NCBI GenBank assembly: GCA_029260755.1
Contig: JAJDCQ010000040.1
Span: 1-61,575 of the forward strand
Direction: 5' to 3'
DNA: 61,575 nucleotides
DNA from: Planctomycetota bacterium
Lineage (GTDB): Bacteria; Planctomycetota; J058; JAJDCQ01
Position numbers and translations under genes: made by a program. The notes below the pieces were generated by a model. The model was not told the origin of the DNA. It saw only the letters and a program-made list of their open reading frames with translations, and did not search any database. Position 1 is the first letter of the stretch; the number at the start of each line of letters is the position of its first letter. This document shows positions 55,201 through 61,575 of this stretch, piece after piece.

Positions 55201-58200
55201 GGCGGGCCGCTCGCGACGATGCGCCCGCCGGCGTCCCCGCCCTCGGGGCCGAGGTCGACGACCCAGTCGGCCCGCTCGATCATCGCCGGATGGTGCTCGA
55301 CGACGACGACGCTGTGGCCGTCCTCGAGGAGGCGGTCGATGACGGCACAGAGCACGGCCACATCCGCGAGGTGCAGCCCGTTCGTCGGCTCGTCGAGGAC
55401 GAACAGCGTCCCGCCGAGGCTGCCGGCCGCGCCCCGCCGGGCGACCTGGGCGACGGCCGCGGCCAGCTTGAGGCGCTGCGCCTCGCCGGCGGAGAGGCCG
55501 TCGAGGCTCCGACCGATCTCGAGGTAGCCGAGGCCGACCTCGCGGAGCGGCTCGAGGGTGCGGAGGAGCCGCGTCATCGCGCGATCGGCGGCGCTCGGTC
55601 GCTTCCGGGCCTTCGTCGCGACGGGCGCGGACGCGTCGGGCGCGGCGAGCCGCTCGAACGCCTCGTCGATCGTCGTGCCGAGGAGGTCGGCGACCGACCG
55701 GCCGCGCCAGCGCACCCGGAGGACGTCGTCCCGGAAGCGTCGACCGCGGCAGTCGGGGCAGCGCACCCGCAAATCGGGCAGGAACTGCATCTCGACCCGC
55801 TCGAACCCCGCGCCGCGACACCGCTCGCAGCGGCCGTTGCCGGTGTTGGTCGAGAAGTCGCTCGCGGTCAGGCCGCGGCTCTGGGCGTCGGCCGTCGCCG
55901 CGAAGAGCTCGCGGATCGCCGCCTGCCCGCCGGCGAAGCTGATCACGCTCGCCCGAGGGGTCTGCGTGAGCGGATCCTGATCGACGTGGACGACGTCGGC
56001 GAGCCCCTTCGCAGGATGGATCTCGACGCGATCCCACGCCGGCGCCGCGCCGACCTCGTGCTCGTCCGCGCCCCCGCCATCACCGCCGCCGTCTCCGTCC
56101 CCGTCGTCGAGACCGGCGCCGAGGGCGTCCTCCGCCGTCGCGACACCCCTGGCTCCCCGGAGCGCCGCGCGGACACCCCGGACGAGCACCTCCTGGACGA
56201 GGCTGCTCTTGCCGCTCCCGGACACGCCGCTCACGACGACGAGTCGGCGGAGCGGCAGGGCGAGGTCGATCCCGTCGAGGTTGTTCGCCGATGCGCCGCG
56301 GATCTCGATCCGCGCGGCGCCGGGCGTCCCGGTCGGCCGCGGATCGCGTCGCGGCGGAAGGCTGGCGCGCCCGGTCAGGAACGCGGCCGTCGGCGACCGA
56401 GCGGCGACCGCGTCGAGCTTCGCCTCGGCCCGCTTGCTCCGGGCGGCGCCGTTGCCGCGAGGCGGGGGACCCTCGAAGACGACCTCGCCGCCGCTCGTGC
56501 CCGCGCCGGGGCCGAGGTCGATCAGGTGGTCGGCGGCCGCGATGATCTCGAGGTCGTGCTCGACGACGACGACGGTGTTGCCGGCGTCCCGCAGCCCGCC
56601 GAGCGTCGCGATGAGGCGCTCGGTGTCGCGCGCGTGGAGCCCGGTCGTCGGCTCGTCGATGACGAAGAGAGTGTCGACGAGCGAGGCGCCGAGGCTCGCC
56701 GCGAGGGCGGCCCGGGACCGCTCGCCGCCCGACAGAGTGCGCGCCGGGCGATCGAGCTCGAGGTAGCCGAGGCCGACGTCGCGGAGGTACCGGAGCCGCC
56801 CGCCGAGCTCGTCGAAGACCGGCGCGAGGGCGGCCCGGTGGCTCTCGGGGACGTCGGCCTCGACCGCCTCGCAGAAGGTGAGCGCCGCGGCGACGCTCAT
56901 CGTGTGCATCTCGCCGATGGTCCGCTCGCGGACGATCCAGCGGAGCGACTCGGCGCGCATCCGGCTGCCGCCGCACGACCGGCACGGGACCTGGCCCCGG
57001 TAACGGGCGAGGAGGACCCGGACGTGCATCCGGTAGCTCTTGCGCTCGAGCTTCTTGAAGAACCCGCGGATCCCGCGGTAGCGGCCGGCACCATCGAAGA
57101 CGAGGCGACGCTCGTCGGAGCCGAGCTGCCGCCACGGACGCAGCGTCGAGATCCCCTGGTCCTCGCAGAACGCGCGGAGCTTCCGCCGCTCGCCGGCCCG
57201 GCGGTCGGTCGCGAACGGCTTGATCGCCCCCTCGGCGATCGAGAGCGACGGATCGGGGACGACGCGGGCCGGGTCGAGCTCGAGCTGCCGGCCGAAGCCG
57301 CGGCAGTCCTCGCACGCGCCGAGCGGACTGTTCGCCGAGAAGAGCCCCGGCGGCGGATCGTCGCCGCCGGGCTCCTCGAGGCCGCACCCCTCGCAGCGCG
57401 GGCGGGTCGAGAACCAGACCGGCTCCTGGCCCGACGCCTTGTCGGTGACGTCGACGGCGAACGCGCGGCCCGCCCCGAAGCGGAACGCCGTCTCGAACGC
57501 CTCGGTGAGCCGGCCCTCGTCCTCGGTCGATCCGGTCTTGAGCCGGTCGGCGACCACGTGGAGCTGATCGAGGCGCGTCAGCTCGGCGGCGACCTCGGCG
57601 ATCGGGGCGAGCGAGCCGTCGGACGCGAGCGCCCGGACGAAGCCGGCCGCGACGAGCTCGCCGGCGACGGTGCCGACATCGGGAGCCGCCGGCGGCGCGG
57701 CGGCCTTCGTCGCGGTCTTCTTCGCGGACCCTTTCGGCGTCACGTCGGGGTCGGGCGAGGCGCGTCGCCGGCCGAAGCGCCCGCGGCGGCCGCGGCCGCT
57801 CGCCTTCTTCCGCTTCTTCTTGCCTCGCGCCGCCGACTCGACCGGCTCGCCAGGCGCGGCGAACGCGGGGACGAAGCCGACGGCGATCCGGCGCCCCGCC
57901 GGCCAGAGCGCGACGGCGGCGGCCGCGACCGGCGCGCGGTCCTTCCGCTGGACCCCGCCGCACGCGGCGCAGCGGCGGGCGCCGAGCCGCGCGAAGAGGA
58001 GCTTCGTGTAGTCGGCGATCTCGGTCATCGTGGCGACCGTCGATCGCGACGTCCGGAACGCGCCCGCCCGCTCGATCGCGACGGACACCGGAATCCGCTC
58101 GAGGCGGTCGGCGGGCGGCCGCTCGATCCGCTCGAGGAACTGGCGGGCGTAGGTCGAGAAGCTCTCGACGTAGCGACGCTGCCCCTCGGCGTGGAGGGTG

Positions 58201-58349
58201 TCGAACGCGAGGCTGCTCTTGCCCGCGCCCGAGACGCCGGTGACGACCGTGAGCGTCCGGAGCGGGAGCGAGAGCGAGATGTTCTTGAGGTTGTGGCGGC
58301 GGGCGCCCTCGACTCGGAGCGACTCGCCGCGATCGGGGGTGGTCGTCAC
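52227..58349 (-). CDS. uvrA: Double-length UvrA (two complete UvrA modules fused)
   Basis: A 2040-residue protein; normal UvrA is about 940-1000. Two full modules follow each other (~1-1095 and ~1096-2040), giving four ABC ATPase halves with Walker A motifs GVSGAGKSS, GVSGSGKSS, GPSGSGKST and GVSGSGKST. Each module has the UvrA zinc pair C-x2-C-x20-C-x2-C (CERCRGAGF...CPDC and CEACRGLGD...CDAC). The signature is LSGGE in three halves but LSAGE in one, and the first reads LSGGERSR instead of the usual LSGGEAQR. Module 1 carries a Lys/Arg-rich insert (~165-210). UvrA finds bulky DNA lesions in nucleotide excision repair. The GTG start overlaps the upstream TGA (GTGA). Confidence 0.95.
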   Translation of the reverse strand: MTTTPDRGESLRVEGARRHNLKNISLSLPLRTLTVVTGVSGAGKSSLAFDTLHAEGQRRYVESFSTYARQFLERIERPPADRLERIPVSVAIERAGAFRTSRSTVATMTEIADYTKLLFARLGARRCAACGGVQRKDRAPVAAAAVALWPAGRRIAVGFVPAFAAPGEPVESAARGKKKRKKASGRGRRGRFGRRRASPDPDVTPKGSAKKTATKAAAPPAAPDVGTVAGELVAAGFVRALASDGSLAPIAEVAAELTRLDQLHVVADRLKTGSTEDEGRLTEAFETAFRFGAGRAFAVDVTDKASGQEPVWFSTRPRCEGCGLEEPGGDDPPPGLFSANSPLGACEDCRGFGRQLELDPARVVPDPSLSIAEGAIKPFATDRRAGERRKLRAFCEDQGISTLRPWRQLGSDERRLVFDGAGRYRGIRGFFKKLERKSYRMHVRVLLARYRGQVPCRSCGGSRMRAESLRWIVRERTIGEMHTMSVAAALTFCEAVEADVPESHRAALAPVFDELGGRLRYLRDVGLGYLELDRPARTLSGGERSRAALAASLGASLVDTLFVIDEPTTGLHARDTERLIATLGGLRDAGNTVVVVEHDLEIIAAADHLIDLGPGAGTSGGEVVFEGPPPRGNGAARSKRAEAKLDAVAARSPTAAFLTGRASLPPRRDPRPTGTPGAARIEIRGASANNLDGIDLALPLRRLVVVSGVSGSGKSSLVQEVLVRGVRAALRGARGVATAEDALGAGLDDGDGDGGGDGGGADEHEVGAAPAWDRVEIHPAKGLADVVHVDQDPLTQTPRASVISFAGGQAAIRELFAATADAQSRGLTASDFSTNTGNGRCERCRGAGFERVEMQFLPDLRVRCPDCRGRRFRDDVLRVRWRGRSVADLLGTTIDEAFERLAAPDASAPVATKARKRPSAADRAMTRLLRTLEPLREVGLGYLEIGRSLDGLSAGEAQRLKLAAAVAQVARRGAAGSLGGTLFVLDEPTNGLHLADVAVLCAVIDRLLEDGHSVVVVEHHPAMIERADWVVDLGPEGGDAGGRIVASGPPEAIATVAESRTGAVLRARGAAPTRATKPSAKRPSTACSSAADEIRERAREAIVVRGAREHNLKTVDVDLPRGRFIVLSGPSGSGKSTLAYDILFSEGRRRYMETLSPYARRYLRPTERPDVEVVAGVPPTVAIEQRETRAGRKSTVATVTEVAAFLRVVFARRGDRRCPECDVAISAETEDALRARLAGDLAGKRALLLAPIIRGRKGEHREVIGRLRDEGAPGVVVDGTVHRFDPEVAPDDDIPELARHAVHDVDVIVLDETLPRAVEVARDALARPLARALEQGDGTVVVQGPRGGRRMFSTSLSCPRCGRGFDRPDPRELSFMSPRGWCPGCRGTGVYSVSGEELIPEWGDEDGPLSDEIEGKRGPSHDDALLSGPRDVAPGTNDDEEDGLEGRVVADIDGDAGNVCRDCHGARLRPESLAIRFGGRSIAELLAMPLDRLIDWLDDVATDEVSERPVREIAARLRLLNRVGLRYLTLDRPFGTLSGGEQQRVKLAAQIGAGPSGVLYILDEPTIGLHARDTDRLVETLRGLRDDGSSVIVVEHDEDVIKSAELLVDLGPGGGRRGGEVLAVGTPVEVLNAGRSETARLLGPGHAERRALVATVERPEDLPAVGLEGVRARNLHGVDVRVPLGALTVVTGVSGSGKSTLVIDVLARAVARAVSARRGGAGAAKARAKALAGVAKVTGAEAIRRVAVVDALPIGRTPRSVPLTYVGAFDIVRKLYAATPQARALGFGPGRFSFNVKGGRCEACRGLGDIAIGMSFLPNARIRCDACSGRRYEPQTLRVRWKGLTIAEVLALTVEEAVSVFEGVPRLHRPFAFLDEIGLGYLTLGQPSTTLSGGEAQRIKLAAELAGGKRAGPRPAAKAGKGEVPIGGATLYILDEPTTGLAVGDVERLVGALRKLTDRGDAVCVIEHNLEVIKAADCLIDLGPEGGPEGGQLVAWGPPARLLAERGLLGGAKKKRGKTAKAPSPPRSHTLEALAGYLEG

Positions 58350-58933
58350 TCGCCGTCCGGGAGCTCCAGGATCGTCGCGCCCGTCGCATCGAAGAAGCGC
58401 AGCCGCGGCGAGCCGTCGTCCGCGAGGATCATCTCGGCGCGGCGCCGCGCCGTCGCATCGAAGAGGACGACGCCGACCGTCTCGTCGCGGAACACGCCGA
58501 ACCCGAGCCGCGGCGTGCCGCGCGGGTCGTAGAGGGACAGCCCGCTCGTCCCGTCTATGCCGACGCCGAAGGCGGCCTGCGGCTCCCCACCCTGGCCGTT
58601 GAGGCGCAGCATCGGGCTGCCGTCCTCCTCGAGGGCGAGCTCGGCGCGGAGCTTGCCGCCATCGTCGATGACGACGGCCTGGGTCCGCACGAGCGCCTGG
58701 GCGGTGCTCGCCGCCGCCGGGGCCTCCGGCGGTGAGGCGGCGCGCCCGCTCCAGGCGATCCAGACGGCCCCCGCGAGCACCGGCACCATCGCGGTGATCA
58801 CGAGGCGCTGGATGCGGTGGCTGCCCTCGAGGGCCGCGAGGCGCTCCTCGATGCTCGCGGCCGGGGCGGGCGGGGTCGACGGCGGCGCCGCGTCCGGGAC
58901 GGGGTCGGGGCTGGCGGCGGCGGGGTCGGTCAT
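58346..58933 (-). CDS. Single-pass membrane protein of unknown function
   Basis: A 195-residue protein: a Pro/Ala-rich N-terminus, a helix SIEERLAALEG, one transmembrane segment (LVITAMVPVLAGAVWIAW, ~45-62) and an exported beta-rich domain. The domain has at least two repeats of an L-x-DDGSP-x-LRFFD type (LEEDGSPMLRLNG, LADDGSPRLRFFD). The repeated phrase occurs in unnamed proteins of many bacteria. It is coupled to uvrA by a GTGA overlap, an unexpected partner for a repair protein. Confidence 0.78.
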   Translation of the reverse strand: MTDPAAASPDPVPDAAPPSTPPAPAASIEERLAALEGSHRIQRLVITAMVPVLAGAVWIAWSGRAASPPEAPAAASTAQALVRTQAVVIDDGGKLRAELALEEDGSPMLRLNGQGGEPQAAFGVGIDGTSGLSLYDPRGTPRLGFGVFRDETVGVVLFDATARRRAEMILADDGSPRLRFFDATGATILELPDGE

Positions 58934-60248
58934 GCGGTGCGCTCCTCGCGCGGGCGGCCGGAGTCCCGACGACGAGCGGCTCCGGACGGTTCCCGAGAGG
59001 GCGCATCGTCCTCGCCGGCGCGCCGTACATGCAAGGCCGGCCGGGGGGGCGGGCGGTCCCGCGCCCCCGGCCGGCCGGAGTGTTCATCGAGGGGGATGAA
59101 GATGCTCTCTGCTCTGCTACGACACCTCTACGACGACAGCGACTTCTCGTTGCGACGACTTCGATCGCGCGGCCCCGCCGCGCGAGGTTCCTGCCCTGCT
59201 CGAGAAAGCCCTCCCCACGCCCCACGGGGTCCGTTGAGCGTCGTGTCGTTCTTCGATCGCCCTCGCGGGCGATCGCGCGTCGCTGCCCCGGCGGCCTCTC
59301 GGCCCTTCGGGATTCCGGGACGGTTGCCCCCGTCCCGGGTCCACCAGAGGGTCTTCGCTCGGCGATCGTGAACGACACGAATGGCGGCTCGTCACGCCGG
59401 CTGCCCTGGCGAGGCAGCCGGAAGATCGAAGCCACGGTTCCTCGTGCGCGGCGTCGGGCCTCCTCACTCGAGCCCATCGGACGGCGACACGGGACCCGCG
59501 CCAGACATCGACGCCGGTCCGACCGCCCCCCGCCGCACTCGCGACGGGGCGCGGGTCCCGATCGGAGGGACGCGCTCGCGCGCGGCCCTCCAGGACCGCT
59601 CCGGCGGGAAGCCGCGGCGCCCTCGAGGGGCGTCCCGATCTCCCGTGTCACTCCGGAGCCACGGCGCCCGCTCGACCACCAGGCCGACCGGGACGCCACG
59701 TCCCACGGGGAGATTCAATCGGCTCGTCCCCGGCATGAAAACCAGGGATTCGCCACCGGGATCTCCCCATCCCGGAAGTGGGGTGCCTCCGCCGCTCCCC
59801 CCGGAGGGTGACGAGGTCGCGCGGCCGAGGCCGCACGGCACCGCACCCCGACCTCCGACCGCCCGACGGGGGACCGACGCGGGCGGCGCTCTCTCCGCCC
59901 TGCGCGGACCCCGTCCGACAGGACGGAAGCCCGGAGCGAGCTTCCCCGGGATCGGACCGCGGGCTCGAAAGCGCGGACCGACCATCGAGGTCGCCCGTGA
60001 ATGTCTGTTACTCGGCGTCTAGCTGGAGGATTCTCGTGCCGAGGGACCTGGCACGTTGGAGTGACAGGACACCATTGGCGGAGACGCCTCCAGCGGGGGA
60101 TCGATCGCCACGGGCCACGACGGAACCTGCCGGTCCCTGCGACCCAGGACTCCAATCCCCGTTGGCGCCGAGTCCGTTCTCGACTCGGACAGCATGGTGC
60201 CCTCCTCCCCAGGAGAGACTTCGTTACCCCAACCCCGCTGTCACGAAA

Positions 60249-60264
60249 GGTGACGATCGTCACC
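60249..60264. promoter_or_regulatory. 16-bp perfect palindrome, operator candidate
   Basis: GGTGACGATCGTCACC is a perfect palindrome, the size of a dimeric repressor site, and it lies about 40 bp downstream of the predicted minus-strand -10 element. A binding protein is not identified. Confidence 0.5.
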
Positions 60265-60301
60265 CCCGCGCGTTTCACACCGGGATGAAAACCGTCGGTC
60301 G

Positions 60302-60330
60302 TGTATAGACGTTGACGGAGACGACCGCAA
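60302..60330 (-). promoter_or_regulatory. Minus-strand promoter candidate pointing into the non-coding region
   Basis: On the minus strand, TTGCGG (60325-60330) and TATACA (60302-60307) are spaced by 17 bp. The transcript would run through the 1.4 kb non-coding region towards the membrane-protein and uvrA genes, or produce a stand-alone RNA. Confidence 0.5.
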
Positions 60331-60425
60331 ACCCTGTCGAGGAATTCGACCGCTCAATTCGCCCACCGACAGAGTGTTACAACTGATCATCGAGACCGAA
60401 TCCGGCTCGCGAAGATCGGGTTCGT

Positions 60426-61070
60426 TCAGTCGCCGTGGTCATCGAGCGACGGCGGCGGCGTCGACGCCTCGCGCCGCGCCTCCTCGACGAGATCGTCGTA
60501 CGCCCCGGCGGGCTCACCGAGGCGGCCGAGCAGGGTCGCGACCGTGGCGCGGTCAGGCTCCGCACCGCTCTTGAGGAGCTCGACGACGTCGGCCTGGTCC
60601 TGGAGCCGGCCGACCTTCACCTTCAACGCGACGAGCGACTCGAGATCGATCACCGGGGCGCGGACTCCGCCGCCGAGGTCGAGGATCTCCGCGGTCCGGA
60701 CTCGATCGAGCACCGCGCGCGGCAAGCGAACCACGTCGACCTCGACGTTCGTGTCGGGATCGCGCAGCCGAGCCGCCTGACGCAGCTCGAAGCCGGCGTG
60801 GACGAGGGCGCGGACGGCGTCCCGCGCGCTCCCGATCACCCCGAAGTCGACGTCCTTGCTGAACCGGCGGTAGCCGCGAAAGAAGACCGCCTGGCCGCCG
60901 ATGAGCGCGTGAGGCATCGCGGCGCCGAGGGTCGTCGTGACCCGCTCGATCGTGCGCAGGAACTCGGCCCCGATGGAGTCGGACATGACGAATCTCGCGA
61001 GCTGCCCGACGTCGTCCGGAGCGACGGGGCGATTCGTGAGGGGATCACTCATGGCACCATGATCCACCAC
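60426..61070 (-). CDS. Nucleotidyltransferase-fold protein (AbiEii/DUF6036-like)
   Basis: About 208-214 residues. The core ALIGGQAVFFRGYRRFSKDVDF gives the GG-x(n)-DxD pattern of minimal nucleotidyltransferases (G52-G53, D67 and D69, counted from the ATG at 61052), followed by PVIDLESLVALKVKVGRLQDQADV. This type includes AbiEii-like toxins and related orphan proteins of accessory regions. GTG 61070 has GAGGA close upstream, while ATG 61052 has little, so either may be the start. No obvious antitoxin gene (AbiEi) is adjacent. The neighbour is a partial Rpn-like gene. Confidence 0.75.
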   Translation of the reverse strand: MVDHGAMSDPLTNRPVAPDDVGQLARFVMSDSIGAEFLRTIERVTTTLGAAMPHALIGGQAVFFRGYRRFSKDVDFGVIGSARDAVRALVHAGFELRQAARLRDPDTNVEVDVVRLPRAVLDRVRTAEILDLGGGVRAPVIDLESLVALKVKVGRLQDQADVVELLKSGAEPDRATVATLLGRLGEPAGAYDDLVEEARREASTPPPSLDDHGD

Positions 61071-61106
61071 GCGTCCTCATCGTAGCGAGCGTCACCGACA
61101 CGGGAG

Positions 61107-61575
61107 TCAGGACGAAGGGCCGAGGAGATCGTCGAGTCCGGCGATCAGCGCGTCGTCGGGCGCCGAGGTCGAGAGCAGCGCCACGACGCGCTCGAACGTC
61201 GTGTCGGATGCCGAGGAGAGCCGAGCGCGCAAGGACGCCGGCGCCCGCTCGGCGAGGCGCGACTCGATGAGGGCGGCGATGGCCTCCGCGCGTCCCTCCT
61301 TGCGTCCGCGGTCGAGCAGCTCATCGATGGTCGTCGACTTCATGAGAACCTCCTCCGGTATTCTGGCAAGCCACCGAACATCTGGGAAGACATCACCCGC
61401 GAAGACGGCCAGGGCGGTCTGGAGCTCGGCGCGGCGCTCGATCGGGTCGATCCGGGAGAGGCGGGTCATCGCCTCGTCGACGCGCTCCTCGGTCGCTCCG
61501 CCCGCGTACGGCAGCAGCGGAAGCAACCCGTCGGCGTCGTCGCGCAGGAGCGCGGCCGCGCTGAGGTCCTCCCAG
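61107..61575 (-). CDS. Rpn/PD-(D/E)XK transposase-like protein, 3' part only
   Basis: The reading frame stays open to the right edge of the window, so only the C-terminal ~156 residues are present. They contain GLLPLLPYAGGATEERVDEA, a helical region, DELLDRGRKEGRAEAIAALIESR and a C-terminal helical tail (RARLSSASDTTFERVVALL). This matches the C-terminal half of Rpn-like or COG5464 proteins, whose missing N-terminal part holds the nuclease domain. The window gives no information on activity. It is 36 bp upstream of the nucleotidyltransferase gene on the same strand. Confidence 0.65.
   Translation of the reverse strand, partial: WEDLSAAALLRDDADGLLPLLPYAGGATEERVDEAMTRLSRIDPIERRAELQTALAVFAGDVFPDVRWLARIPEEVLMKSTTIDELLDRGRKEGRAEAIAALIESRLAERAPASLRARLSSASDTTFERVVALLSTSAPDDALIAGLDDLLGPSS

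Larger units (their letters stand above)
58934..60425. other. Unexplained 1.5 kb non-coding region
   Basis: The longest gene-free stretch in the window. Open frames here read as low-complexity Arg/Pro sequence with no recognisable domain. The best candidate is a 91-codon frame at 59096-59371 behind GAGGGGG, and I do not trust it. The region holds perfect hairpins: a 9-bp stem at 59254-59275 (CGATCGCCC-TCGC-GGGCGATCG) and a 9-bp stem at 59315-59338 (CCGGGACGG/CCGTCCCGG). It also has a repeated CGGsATGAAAACC (59731-59743 and 60281-60293) and a 16-bp palindrome at 60249-60264. A minus-strand promoter candidate at 60302-60330 points into it. Confidence 0.5.

Noticed and set aside
52227..59699. 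A continuous minus-strand frame of about 2490 residues including uvrA
   Set aside because: The first ~450 residues are Arg/Ser/Gly-rich readthrough of the non-coding region and the upstream gene. UvrA homology starts at GTG 58349, which also fits the GTGA overlap.
59029..60022. Plus-strand frames of 213-260 codons in the non-coding region
   Set aside because: Composition is Arg/Pro/Gly-rich without domains, overlapping frames are equally open on both strands, and no convincing ribosome-binding site supports them.

Overview
This is a high-GC (roughly 70%) bacterial chromosome segment that looks planctomycete-like, within the PVC superphylum. The evidence is a DUF1549/DUF1553 plus DUF1501 gene pair, a copy of the small basic PVC signature protein, TPR-rich Ser/Thr kinase and CHAT proteases, several secreted proteins and lipoproteins of unknown function, and a double-length UvrA. 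I saw no rRNA, tRNA, CRISPR array, integrase or transposase.

Layout. 0.2-2.4 kb: a secreted TPR protein and a Uma2-type nuclease. 2.8-11.2 kb (minus strand): an exported pseudopilin operon of a GspK-like protein carrying a LamG domain, an unknown secreted protein, a beta-propeller whose signal peptide is cut off by an in-frame TGA, a GspJ-like prepilin and an M23 peptidase. 11.8-16.0 kb (plus strand): a paralogue of the unknown secreted protein, a PDZ/toroid lipoprotein, a cytochrome c lipoprotein and a PII protein with a remodelled T-loop. 16.6-22.3 kb (minus strand): a membrane protein, the PVC small basic protein, a DUF89 protein, a SPOR-like protein, PdxA and MnmA. 22.5-34.6 kb (plus strand): an FGE-fold protein, then a nucleobase block (purine nucleoside phosphorylase, two aminohydrolases of which one is SsnA-like, Hpt, dihydropyrimidinase) with a lamin-tail lipoprotein, threonine synthase and a TIGR02757 protein among them. 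35.0-42.9 kb (minus strand): the glyoxylate shunt (aceB-aceA), a serine hydrolase with EF-hands and the DUF1549/DUF1501 pair. 42.9-50.3 kb (plus strand): a TPR-CHAT protease followed by a TPR kinase. 50.7-61.6 kb (minus strand): a methyltransferase, a membrane protein, the fused UvrA, an unexplained 1.5 kb non-coding stretch and two accessory genes at the right edge.

The most striking signal is non-coding. Several families of short palindromic elements, all built from 9-nt units with the core TYYGYG plus three variable bases, fill all four convergent gene junctions in the window (2.4-2.8, 16.0-16.6, 34.6-35.0 and 50.3-50.7 kb) and none of the four divergent ones. One more copy lies between hpt and thrC. 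Two of the families are bounded by the same palindrome GTTCCWGGAAC, so they look like one composite system.

Gene packing is tight. Five operon junctions share the same GTGA stop/start overlap. Two genes (hpt and a methyltransferase) have no conventional start where their homology begins, but have ACG or CTG at the expected place.
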